A stretch of 13,564 bases of DNA from Humimonas sp964465015 (GTDB lineage: Bacteria > Gemmatimonadota > Gemmatimonadetes > Palauibacterales > Palauibacteraceae): contig CAYXHP010000012.1 of NCBI GenBank assembly GCA_964465015.1, positions 1 through 13,564 of the forward strand. The letters run 5' to 3'. How positions within the stretch are numbered: the stretch's first letter is position 1; the number at the start of each line of letters is the position of its first letter. Under the pieces are notes generated by a model. That model was given only the letters and a program-made list of their open reading frames with translations. It was not told the origin of the DNA and made no database searches. Positions 7,206 to 13,564 of the stretch are shown here, in pieces. The translations under genes were made by a program, and so were the position numbers.

Positions 7206-9626
7206 ATGGAAGCTCCCGTTCCGGCCCAATCTTGGCTGTGGGACCAGCTGACGCGGAGGCGGGTGATCCGCAGCCTCGTCGCGTACGGCGCGGGAGCGTT
7301 CGCCCTTCTAGAGGGCGCGCAGCCCGTGTTCACCGGCCTCCTCCTCCCCGATCTCGCCTTTCGGATCCTCGTCGTCCTCGTCCTGGCGGGCTTTCCGGCC
7401 GTCGCCGTTCTCGCCTGGCTCTTCGACCTCACCGAGGATGGGATCCGAAGGACACCCTCGGACGCGGAGGCCTCGCCCGGCGGCGCGGCTTCGGGAACGC
7501 GTCGTCTCCCGCTCCGTGGCTGGCTCCAGGTGGGCGGCGCCTTCCTCCTGGTGGGGATCCTGGCCGCCGCCACCGCCGCGGAGGTGGGGCGGGCCCGGTT
7601 CCCCTCCTCCGGTTCCGACGGCCGCGTGGGCCTCGCCGTCTTCCCGTTCCGTACTTCGGCCGGCACGGATCCCGTGTGGGCGAACGGGGCTCCCGATCTG
7701 CTGATCACCGCCCTGGACGGGACCGCGGGCCTGCGGCTCGTCGATCCCTGGACGCTGTGGAAGCCGCTCCGGCCCGCCGCCGACGCGCCCGCGACGCCAC
7801 CGGAGTCCGACGAGGCTCCGGACCTCGCCCGGGCAGCGGGGGCCCACCGGTACGTCCTGGGCTCGGTGGTGTCGGTCGGCGGCGCCGTCGAGCTCACGCT
7901 TCGGGTCTACCAGGTCGGCCGCTCGGAGCCGATCTCGACCTTCGCGGTCCGCGGAGCGGCGGACAGCGTGCTGGCTGTGGTCCGGCGTACCGCGGTCGGA
8001 GTCCTGGCTCATCTCTGGGGCCGCCGACGGCCGCCCGACGTGCCGGCCGAGCTCAACTTCGACGCCACCCGGTCTCCGGACGCCCTGAAGGCCTACCTGG
8101 CGGCCAAAGCCGCGCTTCGCCAGGGGCGGGTCGATTCGGCGTCGCGCGCCATCGACCGGGCCATCGCCCTGGACTCCAGCTTCGTGCTCGCCCTCGTCGA
8201 AGCGGTCACGATCAAGTCCTGGGGATTCTACGCGCGGGGCCAGCCCTACCAGGGCTTCTTCGAGCTCCTGGCGAGGGCGAAGCCGTTCGCCGACTCCGTC
8301 AATCCCAGGACCCGCCTTCGGCTCGAAGCGATGGACGCCGCCGTGCGCACGGAAGGGGCGCGCGGATGGGATGCGACCGGACGGATCCTCGCGATGGACT
8401 CCACCGACTTCCTGGCACGCGTTCAGCGCGTGTACATCGCAGAAGCGTATGGCTGGCAGTTCGGCCTGCCCGACGGGGAGGCCCGCGAGATCGCCGAGCG
8501 CACCGTTCGCCTGGACAGTACGAACGTGCCCATGCTGACGGCGCGAGCCTGGCTGGCCGTGGCGCTGGAGGACACCCTGGACCAGCGGGACCAGCTGCGT
8601 CGGCTCCTGGCCGCCGACACGACCGGCGACCTGGCTGCGGGTTGGATCGCGGCGCTCCGCGCCAGCCTTTCGGGAGAGAAGACGTTTACAGCCTCCGTGC
8701 CCCGGCTCGCGGCCTTGCCGATCCCGCGGGTCCTGGCGGTGCTGCGAGCCCTCCGCGTCTCGCGCCCCGGCCGCGCGGCGACCCTCTTCCGGGCGATGGC
8801 CGACGTCAGCGGCGATCCGTCCCGGAGTGTCCTGGCCGGGGCCGAGCTGGCCCGCCTGGAGATCGCCGAAGGCCGGATCGGGCCCGTCGATTCCGCCATC
8901 GCCGCCGGGGGCTACCGTCGGAACGACGTCTACCGGCTGCTGGACCGCCTGATCGTGGCCGCCGCGCTCCATGGAGTGGGCGCTTCCGGCCCCACCCACC
9001 GAGCCGTGTCGGAGCTCCAGGCCTGGCTGCCCCCGGAGTCGGCGCTCGCCAGGCTCCGGACCCAGCCCGTCTCGGAGATCGGGTGGCTCATCGGGGCGTG
9101 GAACGCCGCCGCCGGAGACACCGTGATCGCGCGGCGTTGGATCCGGACGATGAGGACGCTTCCGCCGGGAGGTTCCCCGGAGCACTACGCCGAAGCCCTG
9201 GAGGCCGACATCGAGTCACGACTCGCGGAGCGACGGGGGCAAGCGACGCTTGCCATGCGGGAGGCGCGTCGCGCCTTCCGGCTGTGGTCGATCCATACGG
9301 AGAACGCCGTCGAGTTTCTCCCCGAGCCCTCCATGCGCTTTCACCTGGCGCAGCTGTACCGCACCACCGGACAGCCAGACAGCGCGCGGGCCCTGTTCGG
9401 GTCCCTGGTGCCGCCGACCACCTGGGTGGGATTCCTGACGGCCCGCGCGGCGCTCGAGCTGGGTCGGCTCGCCGAGGAGCGGGGCGACCGGGAGCTGGCC
9501 CGGCGTCACTACGAGCGGGCGCTCGGTCTCTGGAGGCACGCGGGACCGGTGGGCTCGCCGTGGCGGGAGGCGGTCGACCGCGGTCTCGCGTCGCTCGGTC
9601 CCGCGACCGCCGCCCCCGCTCGATGA
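7206..9626 (+). CDS. Membrane-anchored divergent TolB/FlgO-like protein with TPR repeats
   Basis: An 806-residue protein built like the TolB/FlgO-TPR genes at both window edges but strongly diverged. The N-terminus starts with the family's basic RRRVIRS motif, two membrane segments (about 21-45 and 48-73) ending WLFDLTEDGIRRT, and a third at about 106-125. Residues 140-270 are a degenerate TolB-like domain: GLAVFPFRT, GAPDLLITALDG, GAHRYVLGSVV and VYQVGRSEPI are recognisable, but the KVISRTS motif has become RLVDPWTLW. From about 285 to the end it is helical with TPR-like units (DALKAYLAAKAAL; GRLAEERGDRELARRHYERAL near the C-terminus). It is probably anchored in the cytoplasmic membrane with a large domain for protein contacts outside or inside; orientation is not determined. 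The ATG at 7206 has GGGGA just upstream and is the one that gives the family N-terminus. It is divergent from the peptidase-lipoprotein pair. Confidence 0.85.
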   Translation: MEAPVPAQSWLWDQLTRRRVIRSLVAYGAGAFALLEGAQPVFTGLLLPDLAFRILVVLVLAGFPAVAVLAWLFDLTEDGIRRTPSDAEASPGGAASGTRRLPLRGWLQVGGAFLLVGILAAATAAEVGRARFPSSGSDGRVGLAVFPFRTSAGTDPVWANGAPDLLITALDGTAGLRLVDPWTLWKPLRPAADAPATPPESDEAPDLARAAGAHRYVLGSVVSVGGAVELTLRVYQVGRSEPISTFAVRGAADSVLAVVRRTAVGVLAHLWGRRRPPDVPAELNFDATRSPDALKAYLAAKAALRQGRVDSASRAIDRAIALDSSFVLALVEAVTIKSWGFYARGQPYQGFFELLARAKPFADSVNPRTRLRLEAMDAAVRTEGARGWDATGRILAMDSTDFLARVQRVYIAEAYGWQFGLPDGEAREIAERTVRLDSTNVPMLTARAWLAVALEDTLDQRDQLRRLLAADTTGDLAAGWIAALRASLSGEKTFTASVPRLAALPIPRVLAVLRALRVSRPGRAATLFRAMADVSGDPSRSVLAGAELARLEIAEGRIGPVDSAIAAGGYRRNDVYRLLDRLIVAAALHGVGASGPTHRAVSELQAWLPPESALARLRTQPVSEIGWLIGAWNAAAGDTVIARRWIRTMRTLPPGGSPEHYAEALEADIESRLAERRGQATLAMREARRAFRLWSIHTENAVEFLPEPSMRFHLAQLYRTTGQPDSARALFGSLVPPTTWVGFLTARAALELGRLAEERGDRELARRHYERALGLWRHAGPVGSPWREAVDRGLASLGPATAAPAR

Positions 9627-9661
9627 GACCCCGGCGACGACACCGGCCCCGGACCTGACGC

Positions 9662-9677
9662 CACGCCCCCGGGCGTG
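9662..9677. terminator. Candidate bidirectional terminator hairpin
   Basis: CACGCCC and GGGCGTG face each other across two bases, which in practice makes a 6-bp stem with a 4-base loop. It sits in the 134-base gap between the convergent TPR and carrier genes, 36 bases past the TPR stop. No T-run follows on either strand, so this rests on position and symmetry only. Confidence 0.35.
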
Positions 9678-9760
9678 TGGCATCCGCTGGCGACGCTCGC
9701 CGGGATGGCGCTCTAGAGGGGCGCTCAAGCCGGGCGCTCCAGCAAGTCACCCAGTGTCCC

Positions 9761-11176
9761 TCACCCACCCCACCCCGCCAGGGCCCCGGCGACGACCGCC
9801 GCGCCTCCCAGGGCCAGAAGCCCCGCGTAGCGGGAAGCGACGAACGGGAACCAGTCGCGGTAGGAGACACCGCCGGCTGCCAGGAGGGCGAGGAGCGAGC
9901 CGTTGGTGGGCGTGATCATGTCGGTGAGGCCGGCGCCACTCTGATAGGCCAGCACCGCCACCTGCCGGGAGACGTGGAGGAGGTCGGAGAGGGGCACCAG
10001 GATCGGCATCGTGAGGACGGCGTGCCCGCTCACCGAGGGAATGGGCACGTGGACGGCGACGTGGGCCAACATCATCCCGAGCCCGGCGAGCGCGGGCGGG
10101 AGCCCCTGCACCGGCGTGAACAGCCCGTGCACGATCGTGTCCACGATGCGGCCGTCCTCCAGCACCACGTAGATGGCCCGCGCGAAGCCCACCAGGAGCG
10201 CGGCGTAAGCCATGTCGCGGAAGCCCTTCACGAAGGCCCGGGCGGTGCCCTCCACCCCGAGCCGACCCGCGAGTCCTGCCAGCGCGCCCATGATGAAGAA
10301 GGCCGCCGACAACTCGTCGAAGCCCCACCCCCAGCTCAGGAGGCCAACGATCACGAACGTGAAGGCCCCGAGGACGAGCCCGAGGACCAGGAGGTGACGC
10401 CGCGGGAGGGCGGCGGCACCGGGCACCTCGTCCTCCCCGCCGCGCTCTCCCCCGCCCTCGGGCGGCCGCCGCGTGCGCACCGCGTAGCGCATCGTGCCGC
10501 CTACCCAGAAAGCCAGGGCCACGGCGAGGAGCATCGTGCGGAACGCCCAGCCGGACAGAAGCGGGAGCTGCGCGATCTTCTGCGCGATCCCGACCTGGAA
10601 GGGGTTCAGCGGACTGAACGCCGACGCCACCATGGCCGTCCCGCCACTCATGGCCACCGCCACCAGCGGCTCGAACCCCGCCCGGGAGGTGAGGAGCAGG
10701 AGCACCGGGACGAGCGCGATGATCTCCTCCTGCATGTTCTCGAGCGCACCTCCTGCGGCGAAGAAAAGCGCCACCGCCGGGATGAGAAGCACGTCCCGTC
10801 CGCCGAGCCGGCCCACCATCCAACGCGTCCCGCTCTCGAGCGCGCCGGTTCGGTCCACGACCGTGAACGCGCCGCCGACGAGGAAGATCAGAAACACGAC
10901 GCTCGCCGCGTCCGAGAGGCCGCGCGGGATGTCGACGAACGCCCGGAACGCCCCGACGGGCGCCGGCTCCACGGCATGGTAGGTCCCCGCCACGACCACC
11001 GTGCGTCCGGTGACCGGATCGTCCCGGTGCTCGTAGGCTCCGGAGGGGAGGATCCAGGTGAGCACCGCGGCGACCAGGACGCACGCCACCAGCAGGGTCA
11101 GGGGGTCGGGGAACCAGAGACGACGGAGGTCGCGGCCGGTCCCATGCCCCTGGGAGTCGCCCGTGAGCGCCGTCAT
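9761..11176 (-). CDS. YfcC-family integral membrane carrier (DcuC/ArcD-like)
   Basis: A 471-residue polytopic membrane protein with about 11-12 hydrophobic segments, of the YfcC group in the DcuC/C4-dicarboxylate carrier superfamily, which also includes arginine/ornithine exchangers. Family signatures: FPDPLTLL with the first helix (22-43) and WILPSGAYE; SAFSPLNPFQVGIAQ (185-199); PIPSVSGHAVLTMPILVPLSDLL (378-400); and GLTDMITPTNGSLLALLA (416-433). The paired polar hairpins in each half are typical of the ion-transporter fold. A charged, Gly-rich loop at about 235-260 joins the halves. Transport of amino acids, peptides or dicarboxylates is plausible but the substrate is unknown. It starts at the only ATG available after an upstream stop; no strong Shine-Dalgarno precedes it. 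It is convergent with the TPR gene and lies downstream of the duplicated-domain gene, separated from it by a terminator hairpin. Confidence 0.88.
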   Translation of the reverse strand: MTALTGDSQGHGTGRDLRRLWFPDPLTLLVACVLVAAVLTWILPSGAYEHRDDPVTGRTVVVAGTYHAVEPAPVGAFRAFVDIPRGLSDAASVVFLIFLVGGAFTVVDRTGALESGTRWMVGRLGGRDVLLIPAVALFFAAGGALENMQEEIIALVPVLLLLTSRAGFEPLVAVAMSGGTAMVASAFSPLNPFQVGIAQKIAQLPLLSGWAFRTMLLAVALAFWVGGTMRYAVRTRRPPEGGGERGGEDEVPGAAALPRRHLLVLGLVLGAFTFVIVGLLSWGWGFDELSAAFFIMGALAGLAGRLGVEGTARAFVKGFRDMAYAALLVGFARAIYVVLEDGRIVDTIVHGLFTPVQGLPPALAGLGMMLAHVAVHVPIPSVSGHAVLTMPILVPLSDLLHVSRQVAVLAYQSGAGLTDMITPTNGSLLALLAAGGVSYRDWFPFVASRYAGLLALGGAAVVAGALAGWGG

Positions 11177-11245
11177 TCCCGGCGGATCCGGACGCGGGAG
11201 CCGTCGATGCTGACCCCCACGCCGATCAGGGCGATGAGAAGGAGT

Positions 11246-11271
11246 GGCGCCGGGCCCGCGAGCCCGGCGCC
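11246..11271 (-). terminator. Strong intrinsic-type terminator after the duplicated-domain gene
   Basis: Two perfectly complementary 10-base arms, GGCGCCGGGC (11246-11255) and GCCCGGCGCC (11262-11271), flank a 6-base loop. Read on the minus strand the hairpin begins 8 bases after the stop at 11280 and is followed by the pyrimidine-rich ACTCCTTCTC. It should end transcription of the 11280-12041 gene before the carrier gene. Because the carrier starts only 70 bases further on, it could also work as an attenuator if the two are co-transcribed. Confidence 0.7.
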
Positions 11272-11279
11272 CTCATGCT

Positions 11280-12041
11280 TCAGCTCCCCTCGTGAATGAC
11301 GGAGAGATCCGGGCGGTACCGCATGATCAACGACTCAGTGTGCGAAATCGCCCCGAGGAGGTCGCGGTAAATTTGATCCGCCATCTCCTTCCCGTACGCG
11401 TCTTCGGTGGCCTTGCCCAGCGACGGCTGCTGCGGCTGGAAGCTGGCCCAGTTCTTGTGAAAGACGGCCAGGCCCCGCGTCCCTCCGGATCCGCTGTTCA
11501 CGAAACTGAACCAGGCGTAGCGGCCCGGAAGGCCGCTCTTGGCGCCTGCCTTCGAGTACGCATCCACCGCCGCGCTGAACTGGTCTCCCTTTCCCGGCTT
11601 GATGTAGTAGGTCGTCAGAGAGATCAGCGTATAGCCTTCCGCCGTCTCGGGAAGGTGCCGGTGGACGGTATCGCCGACCGTGACCCAGCTGGACATGGAG
11701 GCCAGGAGCGGTGCGACGTCAGCTTCGAAACGCGCGTCGCCCTTGGCGCCGAAGCCGGCGTCGTACGTATCCAGGTCGGCCCACGTGTGACCGCCCGAAC
11801 GAACCATGTAGCTGCCCACGTGGTCGCCCGTCATCACCTGGTAGACCGACCAGTCCCAGGGATCGCCCGCCTGCTTGCGCCACGCTGCGTGGCTCTTGAG
11901 CGCCTGTTCGAACGCGGGGCCCTTCCCCGCCGCGGGTGTGAACCTGTAGGCCCTGGCCACGTTCTGGGCCTGGAGCCCGGCCGAGCTCAGCAGAGCCAGG
12001 GCGGCGACCAGGGAGACCACGGTGTTCCGGAGCACCTTCAT
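11280..12041 (-). CDS. Secreted protein with two tandem ferredoxin-like (ABM/NIPSNAP-like) domains
   Basis: A 253-residue protein with a clear signal peptide (residues 1-25, MKVLRNTVVSL then hydrophobic, ending LQA), so probably periplasmic or secreted. The mature part looks like a tandem duplication: residues about 28-95 (AYRFTPAAGKGPAFEQAL, then AGDPWDWSVYQ, then TWADLDTY) match residues about 138-206 (TTYYIKPGKGDQFSAAV, then SGLPGRYAWF, then NWASFQPQ). The pattern of a strand, GKG-x-x-F and a helix, then G-x-P and two strands, recalls dimeric alpha/beta-barrel families such as ABM or NIPSNAP, so the two copies could form one barrel in a single chain. No catalytic residue or ligand site can be assigned. 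The start is supported by GGAGGT six bases upstream and by the signal peptide. It is divergent from the HIT gene and ends at a strong hairpin. Confidence 0.75.
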   Translation of the reverse strand: MKVLRNTVVSLVAALALLSSAGLQAQNVARAYRFTPAAGKGPAFEQALKSHAAWRKQAGDPWDWSVYQVMTGDHVGSYMVRSGGHTWADLDTYDAGFGAKGDARFEADVAPLLASMSSWVTVGDTVHRHLPETAEGYTLISLTTYYIKPGKGDQFSAAVDAYSKAGAKSGLPGRYAWFSFVNSGSGGTRGLAVFHKNWASFQPQQPSLGKATEDAYGKEMADQIYRDLLGAISHTESLIMRYRPDLSVIHEGS

Positions 12042-12047
12042 GGACGT

Positions 12048-12053
12048 ACCTCC
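12048..12053 (-). promoter_or_regulatory. Ribosome binding site for the duplicated-domain gene
   Basis: On the minus strand GGAGGT lies 6 bases before the ATG at 12041, a near-ideal Shine-Dalgarno spacing. It confirms the start. Confidence 0.7.
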
Positions 12054-12076
12054 CGCTACGAAGGAGAAATACGACG

Positions 12077-12096
12077 CGGCGCCGCGTGCGGCGCCG
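12077..12096 (-). other. GC hairpin in the probable leader of the duplicated-domain gene
   Basis: Two copies of the self-complementary octamer CGGCGCCG (12077-12084 and 12089-12096) flank a 4-base spacer and can fold into an 8-bp hairpin 35 bases before the start at 12041. Read on the minus strand it is followed by GCGTCGTATTTCTCC. It could be a leader structure, a weak attenuator, or a protein-binding dyad. The rest of the 229-base divergent gap (12042-12270) shows no clear promoter. Confidence 0.35.
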
Positions 12097-12270
12097 GAGG
12101 AGCCTCACCGGGTACCGAGCGACCACGCGGCCGAGACGACCGGGACGTGACCGGGATGGCGAAGGGTCCGGCACCTTAGGACCGGCAAAACCTCCTCGCA
12201 AGAGCCTGCGGCGACGAGGTATCGAAGGCAGGCATTGACCCGGTCCCCGCCGGCGGGCGACTGTTCTTCC

Positions 12271-12651
12271 ATGTCCACCGACTGCCCGTTCTGCTCGCCG
12301 GAGCCCGGCCGCGTCCTCCGCAGCTCGGAGCACGCGCTCGCCCTCCGGGACGCTTTCCCCCTCTCCGATGGGCACACCCTGGTCGTTCCCGTCCAGCACG
12401 TGGAGAGCCTGTTCGACCTCTCGGACCAAGAGCTCGCGGACGTATGGTCTCTCGTGGCCGACGTGCGCGAGGGGCTGGCGGGCGAGCTCGAGCCGGATGG
12501 GTTCACGATCGGCCTGAACGATGGAGAGGCCGCCGGACAGACGGTCGACCACGCTCACGTCCACATGATCCCTCGCTACCGCGGGGACGTGCCCGATCCG
12601 ATCGGTGGGATCCGGAACATCATCCCGGGCAGGGGGCGGTACTGGGAGTAG
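12271..12651 (+). CDS. HIT-family nucleotide hydrolase/transferase-like protein
   Basis: A 126-residue cytoplasmic histidine-triad protein, the usual length for the family. The triad motif is HAHVHMIPR, with His94, His96 and His98; His96 is the expected nucleophile that becomes nucleotidylated. CPFC at 5-8 with His43 and His94 matches the zinc site found in many bacterial HIT proteins. GHTLVVPVQHVESLFDL (34-50) and the C-terminal GGIRNIIPGRGRYW are further family signatures. Members cleave or transfer nucleotides from dinucleoside polyphosphates, AMP-lysine-type phosphoramidates or similar compounds; the physiological substrate is not predictable. The ATG at 12271 gives the standard N-terminus but lacks a clear Shine-Dalgarno; a TTG at 12235 would add 12 unconserved residues. 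It is divergent from the duplicated-domain gene and 116 bases ahead of the next TolB/FlgO gene on the same strand. Confidence 0.93.
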   Translation: MSTDCPFCSPEPGRVLRSSEHALALRDAFPLSDGHTLVVPVQHVESLFDLSDQELADVWSLVADVREGLAGELEPDGFTIGLNDGEAAGQTVDHAHVHMIPRYRGDVPDPIGGIRNIIPGRGRYWE

Positions 12652-12767
12652 AGGTGAGGTAGGAGCCCGCGCGGCTCGTTGCGTCCCAGAGCGCCCGAAT
12701 CTACGTTCTCTGCGGGAAGATCGGCCTCTTCGGCCCCCGCGAGCGCCCCCCGAGAACCCGGAGTGGT

Positions 12768-13564
12768 ATGGGCGGCTCCAGCCTGCTGCGCGAGCTCAAG
12801 CGGCGTCACGTGGTGCGGGTCGCCATAGCCTACGTGGCGGCCGGCTGGGTGGCCCTCCAGATGGCCGGCTTCCTGCTCCCGATCTTCGGTGCGCCTTCCT
12901 GGGTGCTGAAGGTGCTGGTGGTGCTCGTCGCGACCCTCTTCCCCATCGCCCTCGTCCTGGCGTGGGCCTTCGAGATCACCCCGGAGGGCGTGCGGCGGAC
13001 GGTGCCCGAGGACTCCGCCGCTGCGCGCGCGCCGGAGGCCGCACGCCGGGTGGGCCGCGGTCTCAACCACGCGATCATGGCCAGCCTCGTCGTGGCCGTC
13101 CTCGTTCTCGCGTGGCGACAGTTCGGGCCTCGCGGCGAGGCGGCCCAGGCGACCGGCTCGTCGGCGGCTGCGCGGGGCGTTCCGGCCTCCGCCGTAGGCC
13201 CTTCCGACTCGATCCCGGCCCGATCGGTGGCCGTGCTCCCCTTCGAGAGCCTGAGCGGCGACAGCTCCAACGCCTACTTCGCCGGCGGTATCCAGGACAT
13301 GATCCTCACCAAGCTGGCCGGGGTCGGCGACATGAAGGTCATCTCCCGCACCTCCACCGAGCAGTACGGGAGCCGCCCCGGGAACCTGCGGCAAATCGGC
13401 CAGGAGCTGGGCGTCGCCGCGCTCCTGGAGGGCAGCGTCCAGCGGGCCGGAAACCGGGTCCTCGTCAACGTGCAGCTCATCGACGCTCGCACCGACGGCC
13501 ACCTGTGGGCGCAGGACTACACCCGAACCCTCGACGACGTGTTCGGAGTGGAGGGCGAGGTGGC
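12768..13564 (+). CDS. TolB/FlgO-like membrane protein, 3'-truncated by the window edge
   Basis: The frame runs open from ATG 12768 to the right edge, showing 265 residues. The N-terminus has the family's ELKRRHVVRVAIAY motif, two membrane segments (about 17-38 and 46-68) followed by AWAFEITPEGVRRT, and a third at about 102-117. A low-complexity Ala/Ser linker (122-150) leads into the TolB/FlgO domain, from SVAVLPFESLSGD (153) through FAGGIQDMILTKLAG, KVISRTSTEQYG, GQELGVAALLEGSVQRAG and VQLIDARTDGHLWA to VFGVEGEV at the edge. By analogy with the gene at the left edge a TPR region should follow. There is no N-terminal DNA-binding domain, so it is not a CadC-type regulator. The start is supported by GGAG four bases upstream (12760-12763) and the conserved N-terminus. 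Two long frames on the other strand overlap it but are shadows. Confidence 0.92.
   Translation, partial: MGGSSLLRELKRRHVVRVAIAYVAAGWVALQMAGFLLPIFGAPSWVLKVLVVLVATLFPIALVLAWAFEITPEGVRRTVPEDSAAARAPEAARRVGRGLNHAIMASLVVAVLVLAWRQFGPRGEAAQATGSSAAARGVPASAVGPSDSIPARSVAVLPFESLSGDSSNAYFAGGIQDMILTKLAGVGDMKVISRTSTEQYGSRPGNLRQIGQELGVAALLEGSVQRAGNRVLVNVQLIDARTDGHLWAQDYTRTLDDVFGVEGEV
13272..13564 (+). repeat. Right copy of the paralogous direct repeat
   Basis: Partner of 1-293: same orientation, no gaps, 29-base exact match at 13293-13321, and about three quarters amino-acid identity. The distance between the copies is 13271 bases. Confidence 0.75.

Noticed and set aside
7172..9658. Long frames (828 codons on +, 625 codons on - at 7308-9185) overlapping the central TPR gene
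   Set aside because: Both are Arg/Gly/Pro-rich shadows of a gene with recognisable membrane, TolB-like and TPR sequence.
9677..11299. A 540-codon plus-strand frame and a 445-codon minus-strand frame across the carrier
   Set aside because: The carrier frame has the YfcC signatures and the regular hydrophobic pattern; the alternatives are charged, repetitive and without domains.
11244..12179. A 311-codon plus-strand frame opposite the duplicated-domain gene
   Set aside because: The minus-strand gene has a signal peptide, a good ribosome site and internal domain repeats; the plus-strand frame has none of these.
12663..12677. Small hairpin (GAGCC/GGCTC) after the HIT gene
   Set aside because: A 5-bp stem followed by GTTGCG is expected often by chance at this GC content, and there is no T-run.
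12576..13502. A 308-codon minus-strand frame over the HIT gene end and the right-edge TolB/FlgO gene
   Set aside because: The plus strand here encodes conserved membrane and TolB/FlgO motifs; the minus-strand product is a compositional shadow.
12768..13564. Adenylate cyclase or CadC-type transcription regulator for the TolB/FlgO genes
   Set aside because: The complete N-terminus shows membrane segments leading directly to the TolB/FlgO domain, with no cyclase catalytic domain and no winged helix-turn-helix. The cyclase name is a common annotation carry-over.
1..13564. Mobile element, CRISPR, tRNA or defence-system content
   Set aside because: I saw no transposase or integrase motifs, no regularly spaced short repeats, no tRNA-like cloverleaf, and no nuclease, helicase or toxin-antitoxin signatures. 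The only long repeat is the paralogous gene pair at the edges.

Overview
The DNA is very GC-rich, with long spurious open frames opposite nearly every real gene. The gene content suggests an uncultured member of the Gemmatimonadota or a neighbouring phylum. The evidence is membrane-anchored TolB/FlgO-like proteins with tetratricopeptide (TPR) tails, a glutamate carboxypeptidase-like M28 peptidase, a PD40 beta-propeller lipoprotein, and a YfcC-type carrier. The phylum call is inference from gene content; no rRNA or other marker gene is present.

Layout, left to right: (1) the 3' part of a TolB/FlgO-TPR gene (1-1647, +); (2) an SGNH/GDSL-like hydrolase (1706-2602, +); (3) a PD40 beta-propeller lipoprotein (2746-4668, -); (4) a secreted M28 metallopeptidase upstream of it on the same strand (4737-7040, -); (5) a second, divergent TolB/FlgO-like TPR membrane protein read away from the peptidase (7206-9626, +); (6) a YfcC/DcuC-type carrier (9761-11176, -); (7) a secreted protein with two copies of what looks like a ferredoxin-like domain (11280-12041, -), followed by a strong terminator hairpin; (8) a HIT-family nucleotide-binding protein (12271-12651, +); (9) the 5' part of a third TolB/FlgO protein (12768 to the right edge, +). 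No gene-free stretch exceeds 300 bases. I see no tRNA, rRNA, CRISPR array, insertion sequence or phage gene.

The window opens and closes inside paralogues in the same orientation. Bases 1-293 and 13272-13564 align without gaps and encode proteins about three quarters identical, so the segment between them is bounded by homologous direct repeats. The central block (lipoprotein, peptidase, divergent TPR protein, then a carrier) looks like an envelope module for breaking down peptides and taking up the products, but this is inference from predicted localisation and adjacency.

I found no convincing entirely new system. The points most worth following are: the peptidase, whose zinc site is intact but whose glutamate-recognition residues are not evident; the SGNH protein without a standard Asp-x-x-His block; the duplicated-domain secreted protein; and the degenerate central TolB-like paralogue.
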